Assembly: GCA_934486875.1 (NCBI GenBank)
Contig: CAKSPU010000002.1
Location: 1 to 64,000, forward strand
DNA from: an uncultured Oscillospiraceae bacterium
GTDB taxonomy: Bacteria > Bacillota > Clostridia > Oscillospirales > Ruminococcaceae
DNA: 64,000 bases
Direction: 5' to 3'
Under the pieces are notes generated by a model. The model searched no databases, was not told the origin of the DNA, and worked only from the letters and a program-made list of their open reading frames with translations. Position 1 is the stretch's first letter. Every line of letters begins with the position of its first letter. Position numbers and translations under genes: made by a program. This document shows positions 1-8,969 of this stretch, piece after piece.

Positions 1-133
1 AAATCCTCGGCTGAAATAATCCCATTCTGCGTCAAGCTCCCTTGCCGGGCGACAAGCCCGCCTGCGGTCGCTTTCCTAGACTGGGCTTATTTCATCTGTC
101 GGCTTTATCTATAGAAAAATTGGTTATTAGTAT
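1..133. repeat. Foldback repeat, copy A (left end outside window)
   Basis: This is the right part of a palindromic repeat also present at 17,319, 24,768 and (one arm) 42,853. The core hairpin CGGGC-GACAA-GCCCG is at 46-60. The right terminal arm ends at about 133 with TTAGTAT. The left arm visible at 9-25 (CGGCTGAAATAATCCCA) matches the reverse complement of the right arm around 83-105. The copy lies just past the ftsH terminator. The left terminus is not in the window, so its full length is unknown. Confidence 0.8.
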
Positions 134-134
134 A

Positions 135-170
135 AGAAAAAACACCGACCTTTTCAGATCGGTGTTTTTT
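135..170 (-). terminator. Intrinsic terminator after ftsH
   Basis: An inverted repeat ACACCGA/TCGGTGT has an A-run on its left and a T-run on its right, so it can end transcription from either side. It lies 9 bases after the ftsH stop codon and closes the long rnj-to-ftsH operon. Confidence 0.85.
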
Positions 171-178
171 CTTATATG

Positions 179-2176
179 TTATTCCTTGGATCCATCGGAC
201 TTATCATCTGAGTTGTTTTCAAGCTCAACGGAAGCTGCGGATTTCTCTTCATCGGAAGAGTTTTCCTTGTTTTCTTCGGTTTCAGCCTTGGGTTTTTCAA
301 GCTTCTTGTCCTTCTTTTCCCAGACAAGCTCGCCCTTCATAAGCTTCTCAAAATCGTTGCCGTCTATCTTCTCATACTCGATAAGATACTCGCCAAGCTC
401 TTTTACCTTGTCGTAATGCTCCTTAAGAAGTGCTTCGCAGTCCTTGTAAGCCTTGACGATGAGGTTCTTTACTTCATCATCAATGAGAGCTGCGGTGGAT
501 TCGCTGTAATCTCTTGCGTGACCGTAATCTCTGCCGAGAAATACCTCGTTATTGCCGCCGCCGTACTGAACGGGTCCCAGCTTTTCGGAAAAGCCGTACT
601 GAGTTACCATTGCTCTTGCTCGCTTTGTAGCCTGCTGGATATCGCCCGATGCGCCTGTGCATACATCATCAAAGCTGAGGGCTTCGGAAACACGTCCGCC
701 CATTGTCATAATGATGTCCTGATACATCTTGCCCTTTGTTACGTGGTTGTCATCATTTTCGGGACGGCATACTGTAAGACCTGCCGCCTGTCCACGCTGG
801 ATCGTTGTGACCTGATGCACCTTTTCGCACTCGGGGAGGAAGTATGCCGCAACGGCGTGTCCTGCCTCGTGATATGCGGTTATCTTCTTGTCACGGTCGG
901 TAACGAGAGCAGATTTCTTTTCGGGACCTGCGATAACCTTAAGTGTAGCTTCCTCGATATCCTCCTCGGTGATCGCACGTCTGTCGTGACGGGCTGCAAG
1001 GAGTGCTGCCTCATTAAGGAGATTTTCAAGGTCTGCACCTGTGAAGAACTGAGTGGTCTTTGCAATTACCTTAAGGTCAACATCGGGACCGAGAGGCTTG
1101 TTCTTTGCGTGTACCCTGAGTATCTCTTCTCTGCCCTTAACATCGGGATATCCTACCATAACCTCCCTGTCGAAACGTCCGGGACGGAGAAGTGCGGGGT
1201 CAAGGATATCACGTCTGTTGGTCGCTGCGATAACGATAACGCCCTCGTTGCCCTCAAAGCCGTCCATTTCAACGAGAAGCTGGTTAAGGGTCTGCTCACG
1301 CTCATCGTGACCGCCGCCGAGACCTGCGCCTCTCTGACGGCCCACAGCGTCGATCTCGTCGATGAATACGATAGCGGGGGCATTTTTCTTTGCTGTTTCA
1401 AAAAGGTCTCTTACACGGCTTGCACCCACGCCCACGAACATCTCAACGAAGTCAGAGCCTGAGATGGAGAAGAAGGGAACGCCTGCTTCGCCTGCAACAG
1501 CCTTTGCAAGAAGGGTCTTACCTGTACCCGGAGGTCCCATAAGGAGCACGCCCTTGGGTATTCTTGCGCCGATGTCATTGTATTTCTTGGGGTTTTTCAG
1601 GAAGTCAACTATCTCTGCAAGCTCCTGCTTTTCCTCGTCAGCGCCTGCAACGTCCTTGAAGGTATTCTTCTTCTTGGACTGGTTCTTGATGTTTGCCTTG
1701 CCGAAGTTATTGAGCTTGGTTCCGCCGCCTGCCTGTCTCATCATAAAGATGAACAGCGCCACCATAAGTATTATCAGGACGATGGAGGGGAGAACGTTGT
1801 AGAGCCAGGTGTTGTCCTGTATCTTGTAGTATTCCTGACTGAGAGGAGCGTCGGGGTGGAGCTTGTTGTAAGCCTCACGGTAGTTGTCCTCGCTGCCGTC
1901 AGCGTACTGTATCTCGTCAATGAAGATGCTTACGTTGGGGACGGTGTACTTGATGCTCTGTGTTGTTCCGTCGTCATTGTTCACAGTCATTTCGAGATCG
2001 CCTGTACCCAGATCAAAGGTGTACTTTGATACCTGATAGTTGTCGAAATACTCCATTATCTGGGAATATGTGTATTCCGACTTGGGCTGAGACGACTGTC
2101 TCAGGAAATAGACCATTGAGAACATCAGAACAATGGCTATTATAATGTAAATAAATAAACCGCTGCCTTTTTTCAT
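179..2176 (-). CDS. ftsH: ATP-dependent zinc metalloprotease FtsH
   Basis: Membrane-anchored AAA+ protease that degrades misfolded membrane proteins and regulatory proteins. Of 665 residues, two membrane segments (about 7-25 and 128-146) flank an extracytoplasmic domain. The Walker A motif GPPGTGKT is at 214-221, Walker B FIDEID at about 271-276, the arginine-finger segment RPGRFDR at 331-337, and the zinc site HEAGH at 436-440. The start is preceded by GAAAGGA. The last ~45 residues are an acidic, Ser/Glu/Lys-rich tail with no domain; many FtsH proteins have shorter tails. It is the last gene of the operon, after hpt and tilS, as in Bacillus. Confidence 0.98.
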   Translation of the reverse strand: MKKGSGLFIYIIIAIVLMFSMVYFLRQSSQPKSEYTYSQIMEYFDNYQVSKYTFDLGTGDLEMTVNNDDGTTQSIKYTVPNVSIFIDEIQYADGSEDNYREAYNKLHPDAPLSQEYYKIQDNTWLYNVLPSIVLIILMVALFIFMMRQAGGGTKLNNFGKANIKNQSKKKNTFKDVAGADEEKQELAEIVDFLKNPKKYNDIGARIPKGVLLMGPPGTGKTLLAKAVAGEAGVPFFSISGSDFVEMFVGVGASRVRDLFETAKKNAPAIVFIDEIDAVGRQRGAGLGGGHDEREQTLNQLLVEMDGFEGNEGVIVIAATNRRDILDPALLRPGRFDREVMVGYPDVKGREEILRVHAKNKPLGPDVDLKVIAKTTQFFTGADLENLLNEAALLAARHDRRAITEEDIEEATLKVIAGPEKKSALVTDRDKKITAYHEAGHAVAAYFLPECEKVHQVTTIQRGQAAGLTVCRPENDDNHVTKGKMYQDIIMTMGGRVSEALSFDDVCTGASGDIQQATKRARAMVTQYGFSEKLGPVQYGGGNNEVFLGRDYGHARDYSESTAALIDDEVKNLIVKAYKDCEALLKEHYDKVKELGEYLIEYEKIDGNDFEKLMKGELVWEKKDKKLEKPKAETEENKENSSDEEKSAASVELENNSDDKSDGSKE

Positions 2177-2224
2177 CTGCTGATTTTCCTTTCCTGATGC
2201 GGAGATGCCGCACCGCTAAAAAAA

Positions 2225-2776
2225 TTAAAGCTCTGCTTCTGCAATGTAGGGAAGATTTCTGAACTTCTCAGCGTAATCGAGACCATAGCCCACAACGAAA
2301 AGGTCGGGGACGGTGAAAAGGATACAGTCAGCCTTAAGATCCGTCACGTGCCTTGAGGGCTTGTCCAGAAGAGTGTAGATGCTGAGGGATAGGGGGTTGC
2401 GCTCACGGAGCAGCTCGCAAATGCTTGTAAGAGTTCTGCCCGAATCTATGATATCCTCGGCGATGATAACGTGATATTTTGAAATGTCACGGTCAATGTC
2501 GAGTTTTATCTTCACATTTCCCGAGGACACAGTGCCGTCCCCATAGCTTGAAGCGGACATAAAAGCCACCTCGCAGGGTATCTCAATGGCTCTGCAAAGG
2601 TCGGAGAGAAACATAAATGAGCCTTTGAGAATGCTTACGAGCAAAAGGGGCTTTCCCGCATATTCACGGGATATTTTTCTGCCTGCTTCGCTTATTTTTT
2701 CCTGTATCTCGGCGGCGGAGATAAGCTCACGCTTTATCCCGCTGTAGCCGTAATTATTGATCGTTCCGTTTACCAT
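2225..2776 (-). CDS. hpt: Hypoxanthine phosphoribosyltransferase
   Basis: Purine salvage enzyme that converts hypoxanthine or guanine plus PRPP to IMP or GMP. It has 183 residues, the usual length. The PRPP-binding loop reads IIAEDIIDSGRTLT, with the two acidic residues typical of the family; the C-terminal segment has the common FVVGYGLDYAEKFRNLPYI signature. The first ATG lies inside the end of tilS (23-bp overlap), which suggests translational coupling. The order tilS-hpt-ftsH is widely conserved in Firmicutes. Confidence 0.95.
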   Translation of the reverse strand: MVNGTINNYGYSGIKRELISAAEIQEKISEAGRKISREYAGKPLLLVSILKGSFMFLSDLCRAIEIPCEVAFMSASSYGDGTVSSGNVKIKLDIDRDISKYHVIIAEDIIDSGRTLTSICELLRERNPLSLSIYTLLDKPSRHVTDLKADCILFTVPDLFVVGYGLDYAEKFRNLPYIAEAEL

Positions 2777-4133
2777 TTTCCGCCGTCTTTCTGACTGTTA
2801 TATCTATTGTTTTGCCGGTGCTGTCGGTGACTGCGGGGAAAACTCTTTCCGCTGCGCCGCCGTATTCGCACCAGAATATGCCAAGCTCATCTTCCATAAC
2901 AAGGGCGCTTTGCCGCTCGGTTTCGGAGAGCTTCAGGGCATTGAAATGCTTTTTGAGCTTGGTTGTGACACCTCTGCCGTGAAAGCGTATTTTGTCGCCG
3001 CTGCGCTTATTTCGTACAGTTACAACACCTTGTATTTTATCACAATTTACAAGGCGGTTTGTTAATTTTCTTTGAACATTGCCGCCGTCGGTGAAAATAT
3101 CATTGCAGGGTCTCCGAATTATCACCGTTTTATCAAATTCAGGGACGGATATCTCACCTTCAAGGCTTATATCCACCGCTTTTTCAAAGCTTATCCGGGA
3201 CTTTTGCGGGATAATTTTTATCTCCATTCTGCCGCTGTCAAAAACGGCAAAAAGGTCGCCCCTAAGGTCATACCGCACATTCTTTCCCGAAGTCATCATA
3301 CCGTCAAGCTCGCAGAGCCGCTCGTACGAGCACTCTGCACCGGCTTCGGAAAGCTTCTTTCTGATGTATCGCTTTCTCACCGACGGCGGATAGCTGTGGA
3401 TATCGCTTTCGGGGATAGCTCTGATAAGCTCCTCAAAATATTCCTCATCTTCCGCAGCGCTTTCGGAAAGGCGTGTTACAGCTCTGCCGAAGCCCTCATT
3501 TATGCCGCTCAGAACGGGTATCACCCTGTGTCTGATGATGTTGCGGGAGTAATCCTCGGTGAGATTGGTGCTGTCGGTCACGAAGTCCTGACCCAGTGAG
3601 CGGAGATATTCCTCAATTTCCTCACGGGTAACACGGATAAGGGGGCGGATTATATCCTCACGCACGGGGGGAATGCCCCTGAGACCCTTTATCCCCGTTC
3701 CTCGGGCAAGGTTAAATACCACCGTTTCGCAGTTGTCGCCACGATTGTGGGCGGTAGCGATCTTTGCGCCGTCAAGACGCTGTGCCTCCTCAGCAAAGGC
3801 GCTGTAGCGGAGTATCCTTGCGCCCTCCTCGGTAGATGTGCCGTGCTCGGCGCAGTATCCCGCAACGTCAACGTGAAATACCCTCAGCGGGATATCGAGG
3901 CTTTGGCAGAGAGCCTGGCAGAAATGCATATCCCTGTCGCTTTCCTCGCCCCTGAGACAGTGGTTCACGTGGACGGCTGACAGTGAAATGTCAAGCTCAT
4001 CTTTAAGCTCCGAGAGGACTCTTAACAGACACACGCTGTCCGCTCCTCCCGAAAGGCAGGCAATGACTTTGCCGCCCTTTTGGGTCATATGGTATCGGGC
4101 AATTGTTTCCCGAACCGTATTTGCGACGCTCAT
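2754..4133 (-). CDS. tilS: tRNA(Ile)-lysidine synthetase
   Basis: Attaches lysine to C34 of the tRNA-Ile with anticodon CAU so that it reads AUA. Of 459 residues, the PP-loop ATP-pyrophosphatase signature CLSGGADSVCLL lies at about 25-36. A central helical domain and the C-terminal TilS domain (around VRNKRSGDKIRFHGRG) follow. The start codon overlaps the dnaB stop by one base, and the 3' end overlaps hpt. An essential housekeeping gene in almost all bacteria. Confidence 0.95.
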   Translation of the reverse strand: MSVANTVRETIARYHMTQKGGKVIACLSGGADSVCLLRVLSELKDELDISLSAVHVNHCLRGEESDRDMHFCQALCQSLDIPLRVFHVDVAGYCAEHGTSTEEGARILRYSAFAEEAQRLDGAKIATAHNRGDNCETVVFNLARGTGIKGLRGIPPVREDIIRPLIRVTREEIEEYLRSLGQDFVTDSTNLTEDYSRNIIRHRVIPVLSGINEGFGRAVTRLSESAAEDEEYFEELIRAIPESDIHSYPPSVRKRYIRKKLSEAGAECSYERLCELDGMMTSGKNVRYDLRGDLFAVFDSGRMEIKIIPQKSRISFEKAVDISLEGEISVPEFDKTVIIRRPCNDIFTDGGNVQRKLTNRLVNCDKIQGVVTVRNKRSGDKIRFHGRGVTTKLKKHFNALKLSETERQSALVMEDELGIFWCEYGGAAERVFPAVTDSTGKTIDITVRKTAENGKRNDQ

Positions 4134-5488
4134 CAGTGCTCAGACGGAACAGGCCGTCTATCCTCGCTGAGGAACAATGTGTACTGACCGTTCCAGCGGA
4201 GATTTACCGTTCCCGTTTCACCGTGACGGTTCTTGGCAACGATGCATTCCGCAAGGTTAACGTCCTCCACCTTGTCCTTGTTGTAATAGCCGTCACGATA
4301 GAGGAACATTACGATATCTGCGTCCTGCTCGATAGAACCCGATTCACGGAGGTCTGAGAGCAGAGGTCTTTTATCGGGTCGTGACTCTACCGAACGTGAA
4401 AGCTGTGAAAGGGTGATAACAGGGACGTTCAGCTCCTTTGCCATAAGCTTGAGCTGACGTGTGATATCGGAAATTTCGTTTACACGGTTGTCGATCCGCT
4501 TGCTTGAATTCATCAGCTGCAAATAGTCGATGATAACAAGACCCACGTTTTTGAGCCTTCGGAGCTTGGCTTTCATCTGAACAACGGTTATGCCCGCAGT
4601 ATCGTCGAGATACAGGTTCATTCCCGCCATTCTGTCAGCGCCCTGAGCAAGCTTTTCCCAGTCCTTCTCGTCAATATTTCCTTTGATAAGGTGGTCACTG
4701 TCCACAAGGCTTTCTGCGGACAGCATACGGGTGACAAGCTGCTCCTTGGACATTTCCAGAGAAAATACCACGACTTCCTTTTCATTGCTCCGCCTGCACA
4801 CGTTTGATGCGATATTCAGCGCAAAGGAGGTCTTGCCCATACCGGGACGGGCGGCAAGGATAAGCAGGTCTGATTTGTTAAGACCGCTGATGACATTATC
4901 AAGGTCGGAGTAGCCCGATCTTGCGCCCTGATATTTTTCCTTGTCAACGCCCGAGATGCGGTTAAGGTGGTCATAGGTATCAAGGAGCACCTCGTCTACC
5001 TTTGTGAGACCGTCGACTTCTTTGCCCTGACGGATATCATATATCATCTGCTCGGCGGAATCCAGTATCACCGACGCAGGCTCGGAAGCCTCCGTGCAGT
5101 TGTCGATTATGCTTTTGGCAGCTTCAACAAGGGAGCGGAGATAGTATTTTTCCTCAACTATCTTGCAGTAGCTTTCGATGTTTGCAAGGGTGGGAACGCC
5201 GTTCATTATGGCGGCAAGATATTCCTTGCCCGAGCCTGAATCCTCGAAAATTCCCTCTCTCACCGCCTCGTCAAGAACGGTGATGATGTCGGAATCCACG
5301 CCAAGGGTGAAAAGCCTGATTATTATGGAGAAAAGCTGTCTGTGCTTTGAAACGTAGAAGCTTTCGGGCTTGACATAGTTCATCACCGTGCCCAGCAGCT
5401 CCGAATCAAGGAGCACTGCGCCCAGAACTGTCTGCTCGGCTTCTACGCTGTGGGGCATTTCACGCCCTGCGATATCGTCAAAATCCAT
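4133..5488 (-). CDS. dnaB: Replicative DNA helicase DnaB (DnaC in Bacillus)
   Basis: Hexameric helicase that unwinds the replication fork. It has 451 residues with the N-terminal DnaB domain (begins MPHSVEAEQTVLGAVLLD) and a RecA-like C-terminal domain with Walker A ARPGMGKTSFAL at about 211-222, Walker B LVIIDYLQLM, and the conserved SQLSRSVE and REsGSIEQDAD segments. A clear GGAG ribosome-binding site lies 7-8 bases upstream. It follows rplI, as in Bacillus (yybT-rplI-dnaC). I see no intein or insertion. Confidence 0.98.
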   Translation of the reverse strand: MDFDDIAGREMPHSVEAEQTVLGAVLLDSELLGTVMNYVKPESFYVSKHRQLFSIIIRLFTLGVDSDIITVLDEAVREGIFEDSGSGKEYLAAIMNGVPTLANIESYCKIVEEKYYLRSLVEAAKSIIDNCTEASEPASVILDSAEQMIYDIRQGKEVDGLTKVDEVLLDTYDHLNRISGVDKEKYQGARSGYSDLDNVISGLNKSDLLILAARPGMGKTSFALNIASNVCRRSNEKEVVVFSLEMSKEQLVTRMLSAESLVDSDHLIKGNIDEKDWEKLAQGADRMAGMNLYLDDTAGITVVQMKAKLRRLKNVGLVIIDYLQLMNSSKRIDNRVNEISDITRQLKLMAKELNVPVITLSQLSRSVESRPDKRPLLSDLRESGSIEQDADIVMFLYRDGYYNKDKVEDVNLAECIVAKNRHGETGTVNLRWNGQYTLFLSEDRRPVPSEH

Positions 5489-5503
5489 AACGGACTCCTT
5501 TTT

Positions 5504-5950
5504 TTATTCCTCTACCACGTTAACGGTGATCTTCTCGGAGATACCGGGGTGGAGCTTTATCTCGGCAGTGTAGCCGCCGAATGCCTTAATTTCGGAGTTC
5601 AGAGCGACCTTCTTCTTCTCCACCTTGATGCCAAGCTGAGAAGCGATAGCGTCTGCAACGTGGGAAGCGGTAACTGCGCCGAAGAGCTTTCCGCCTGCGC
5701 CTGCCTTTGCCTTGATGACAACATTCTTGCCCTTGAGCTTTGCGGCGTTGTCAAGAGCCTCCTGCTTTGCAACATCGGACTTGTGCTGCTCGGACGACTT
5801 CTTTCCCGCAAGGTCGGACATATTCTTTGCTGTTGCCTCGATGGCAAGACCCTTGCCGATAAGGAAATTTCTTGCGTAGCCGTCGGAAACTTCCTTTACC
5901 TCGCCCTTTTTGCCTGAGCCCTTAACGTCCTGTAAGAATATAACTTTCAT
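5504..5950 (-). CDS. rplI: 50S ribosomal protein L9
   Basis: Large-subunit protein of 148 residues, the normal length. It has the N-terminal RNA-binding domain ([18 protein letters not shown], the L9 signature region), a long connecting helix rich in Lys/Ala/Glu, and the C-terminal domain ending [10 protein letters not shown] strong GGAGG site precedes the ATG. It lies between the SUFU-domain gene and dnaB. Confidence 0.98.
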   Translation of the reverse strand: MKVIFLQDVKGSGKKGEVKEVSDGYARNFLIGKGLAIEATAKNMSDLAGKKSSEQHKSDVAKQEALDNAAKLKGKNVVIKAKAGAGGKLFGAVTASHVADAIASQLGIKVEKKKVALNSEIKAFGGYTAEIKLHPGISEKITVNVVEE

Positions 5951-5969
5951 TGTTTTTTACCTCCATTTA

Positions 5970-6734
5970 TCAGATGCATTTGTTCATACAAACGCTTTCT
6001 CTGTTTACATTGATAATAAGCTGTGAGAAGTCGGTGACTGTTTCGCCGAAAAGCTTAAGGAAAAGCTCATTTCCGCCCTTTTCGATCTTGAAGTTCATCT
6101 CGTCCTCGTACATCGGGATAAAGCAGAGGAGATTTATGTAGGAACCGTCCTCTGTGCGGAAATATCCCAGCCTGTCGCCGTATTTTCCGCCGAAATCACG
6201 CCCGTCAGAAGTAAGGAACACCGCTGAGCAGAAGCCTGTGTTGTCTGCAAATGGTGTATTTTCCTCCGTAAACTGCAGGGAGTGCATATTTCCGAGACAG
6301 CTTTGGCACATATGTGGATATCGTGCGATCTGCTTCAAAACGGATATGACCCACATATACCGCTTTTCCTCGTCCCTGTCGGCAAATTTTTCAAACTTCC
6401 AGTCAGGGGGGAGGAGACAGTATACCTCGGCTCTTTCGTGTATCTTCCGCTCGTCCCAGCTGCATTCCTCGGGGAGCGTCATAGGCTTGTCACTCATTCC
6501 CGTGGTGAAAAGCAGATAAAAGGGTCTGTTTTCATCGGGAGGGACGATGTGGACATCAATGTGCACGATATCCGACATCAGCTCGTGAAATACACGGGTG
6601 TCGTTTAGCTCGAAGCCGAAAACATCGGCAAAATGCTGTTCGGTCTCTTCCATATAAAGTGTGGGTGCCACCTTGCCTGTGAGCCGTTTTACGGCTCCTG
6701 CGGCAGAAAAGTACAGCTTTGAGAGAATGCCCAT
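5970..6734 (-). CDS. Suppressor-of-fused (SUFU) domain protein
   Basis: A 254-residue cytoplasmic protein with no signal peptide or membrane segment. The stretch VHIVPPDENRPFYLLFTTGM, followed by SDKPMTLPEE and YCLLPPDWKF, fits the bacterial SUFU family, whose cellular role in bacteria is not established. The open frame could start at 6785 inside gdpP, but MGILSKLYF at 6734 has a GGAGG 12 bases upstream, so I start there. Its position between gdpP and rplI, which are usually adjacent in Firmicutes, is unusual. Function unknown. Confidence 0.8.
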   Translation of the reverse strand: MGILSKLYFSAAGAVKRLTGKVAPTLYMEETEQHFADVFGFELNDTRVFHELMSDIVHIDVHIVPPDENRPFYLLFTTGMSDKPMTLPEECSWDERKIHERAEVYCLLPPDWKFEKFADRDEEKRYMWVISVLKQIARYPHMCQSCLGNMHSLQFTEENTPFADNTGFCSAVFLTSDGRDFGGKYGDRLGYFRTEDGSYINLLCFIPMYEDEMNFKIEKGGNELFLKLFGETVTDFSQLIINVNRESVCMNKCI

Positions 6735-6741
6735 TTTTATA

Positions 6742-8922
6742 TCATTCCTCCTTGGGCTTTCCCACAGGCTGCAAGCGTGAGTCATAAGCGTCTATGGCTG
6801 TTATCAGCATATCATATGCGGCTTCAATGGTAGAGTCCTTTATTATTGAAGCAGCAGATGTGTTGTGACCGCCGCCGCCTATTCGCTGCATAATATCCTG
6901 AACATTGGGCTTTCCGCTTGTCATACCGTAGGAACGGGCAGATATCTGTATCACGCTGTCACTGAGCATAAATACCGCAAAGCTTGCCTTGATGTTCTCG
7001 GTGTTTATAAGCTGATCCGCCGCCTGAGCAGCAGCTATCTTGATAAAGCCCGTCTGCTTGCCCGAAGCATATTTTGCCGCTTCCTCTTCAAGAGTGTCCT
7101 CGGAGAAGTTTTCACGTCGGCGCACCACATTTCTTGCCTTTTCAAGGCTTTCCTCGCTTACCTTGGAATATTCGGCAAAAAGCTCTCTTGAAAGGACGGC
7201 TATAGCGTAGTTCTTGTAATTTACCGCTGTTTCAACGAGCTTTGAACGCAGTGTGTCAGTGTCGGTCGAATTTGCAAACAGCAGCTTTACGGGAACGGGC
7301 TCAGCGCCCATTTCCTTAAGGAAGGTGGCAGCGTCAAAGGTGCGTGAGCTTGTTTTAAGGACAAAATCCTTGGTGTCCAGCATAATTCCCGCAAGGAGAG
7401 CATCTGCAAAATAGCGGGACATTTTTTCTTTAAGGTTATTGTATCTTATGAACTCGGTGATTATCTCGCTGGCTGAGGAAGCCTCTGTGTCATTATATTT
7501 GTCAACAGGGTCGGGGATAGGCGATTTGTTCTGGATATGGTGGTCGATGTAGATGACCCTTGAAGCTTTTTCGTATATATTACGGCTGTCAAGAAGCTCC
7601 AGCTCGCTGACATCTGTGGTTATGAGCAGCGTATTGTCCGTCATAAGCTCCAGAGCTCTGCTTTCGGGAACAAAGAGATCTGCGGCTTCGTCCGCAAGCT
7701 TTATCCTGTCGATAAGGGAGCTTGACAGAGTGGTCTCAAGATTCACATACACATATGCTTCAAAGCCCAGTGTACGGAGAGCACCTGCAAGACCTGCGGA
7801 CGAACCTACAGCGTCCATATCGCTGTAGTGGTGTCCCATAACTATTACCCTGTCGGAGTTGTTGAGATGCATTTTAAGTCTGTCGCAGAATTTCCTTATC
7901 TCTGTGCGGGAGGTGTTTTTGATCTTGGCAACATCACCGCCGTATGAGATGAATTTGGTGTCGTTTATATTTTCCTTGATAACAACGTGGTCGCCGCCCT
8001 GATTTGTAGAGATGTCAAGGGCTTTGAATGCCAGCTGCTCGCTGTCCCTGAGGCTGTTTCCGCCCCTGCCTATTCCCATTGAAACGGAAACGCAGCTGTA
8101 CTTGGAAACCTTTATGTTGTGCATTTCCTTAAGGAATGCGAGATAGTCGCTTTCCTCCAGCTGTTTAAGCTCCTTTTCGCTGATAATGGCAAGGTACTTG
8201 TCATCGGAGTATTTTTTCAGCAGGCCGCTGTGCTCCTCGAAAAATTCCTCCGCAGCCCTGTCTATGCGGGAAACTATCTCGCTGCGCTGCGAATCCTTTT
8301 CACAGGAGGAGAAAAGCTTGTCATAATCGTCGATCAGCAGGAGAGCAATGTAATTTTTGCTGTCTCTGATCTCTTCAAGCATAGTTTCCTTTTCACGGGT
8401 GTCGCTTATGGAAAGGAGGAAAAAGGATTTTCCCGCCTGTTCGCTGTTTGCTTTCCTTATGGTAGTGATGATATAATGCTCCCATTCCTTGCGGGATATA
8501 TCACCGTCGTTGCAGGAGAACACGTCGTCCCAGTTTATGGGAATGATATCGCTTATCTGCTTTTGTCCGACTTCCTTCAGCAGGGGGAATACATCGGCGG
8601 CACCGGGGGTCTTTCCGATTATCCTTCGGTTTTCATCGCATATGATCGCAGGGGCAAGGCAGTTTTTCATAAAAAATCGGCTTACTGTGGAAATATCGTC
8701 GGGGGGAGGGGGAGTTTCCAGCTTCTTTTTCATTTCATTGTAGTCTTTTTCGTTTCTCAGAAACACCGCAAGATATGCGATGCCGATAAGAGAGACTATG
8801 CAGAGAGATATCCAGAAGCGTACATCTCCGCCGTCACGCAGTGTTCCGAATGCGCAGTAAAGCGATGCTGCCACGAGGATCATCGAAATTATCCTGAACA
8901 GATCCCTGTTGTTCTGTTTCAT
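6742..8922 (-). CDS. gdpP: Cyclic-di-AMP phosphodiesterase, GdpP type (DHH/DHHA1)
   Basis: Membrane-bound enzyme expected to hydrolyse c-di-AMP to pApA, controlling potassium, osmotic and cell-wall homeostasis. It has two N-terminal membrane helices, a PAS-like region, a degenerate GGDEF domain (KYSDDKYLAII where the signature would be), then DHH (GHHYSDMDAVGS and YIDHH) and DHHA1 (GGGGHNTSAAS). The segment usually reading VDTHRPS in GdpP reads TTDVSELE here: the metal-binding Asp is kept, the neighbouring residues are not. An ATG at 8934 directly abuts AAAGGA; the one at 8922 has normal spacing, giving 726 residues. It lies 47 bases after rnj. Confidence 0.9.
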   Translation of the reverse strand: MKQNNRDLFRIISMILVAASLYCAFGTLRDGGDVRFWISLCIVSLIGIAYLAVFLRNEKDYNEMKKKLETPPPPDDISTVSRFFMKNCLAPAIICDENRRIIGKTPGAADVFPLLKEVGQKQISDIIPINWDDVFSCNDGDISRKEWEHYIITTIRKANSEQAGKSFFLLSISDTREKETMLEEIRDSKNYIALLLIDDYDKLFSSCEKDSQRSEIVSRIDRAAEEFFEEHSGLLKKYSDDKYLAIISEKELKQLEESDYLAFLKEMHNIKVSKYSCVSVSMGIGRGGNSLRDSEQLAFKALDISTNQGGDHVVIKENINDTKFISYGGDVAKIKNTSRTEIRKFCDRLKMHLNNSDRVIVMGHHYSDMDAVGSSAGLAGALRTLGFEAYVYVNLETTLSSSLIDRIKLADEAADLFVPESRALELMTDNTLLITTDVSELELLDSRNIYEKASRVIYIDHHIQNKSPIPDPVDKYNDTEASSASEIITEFIRYNNLKEKMSRYFADALLAGIMLDTKDFVLKTSSRTFDAATFLKEMGAEPVPVKLLFANSTDTDTLRSKLVETAVNYKNYAIAVLSRELFAEYSKVSEESLEKARNVVRRRENFSEDTLEEEAAKYASGKQTGFIKIAAAQAADQLINTENIKASFAVFMLSDSVIQISARSYGMTSGKPNVQDIMQRIGGGGHNTSAASIIKDSTIEAAYDMLITAIDAYDSRLQPVGKPKEE

Positions 8923-8969
8923 TTTAACGACCATTCCTTTCCCACAGGTTCATATTATCCCGGGATATA

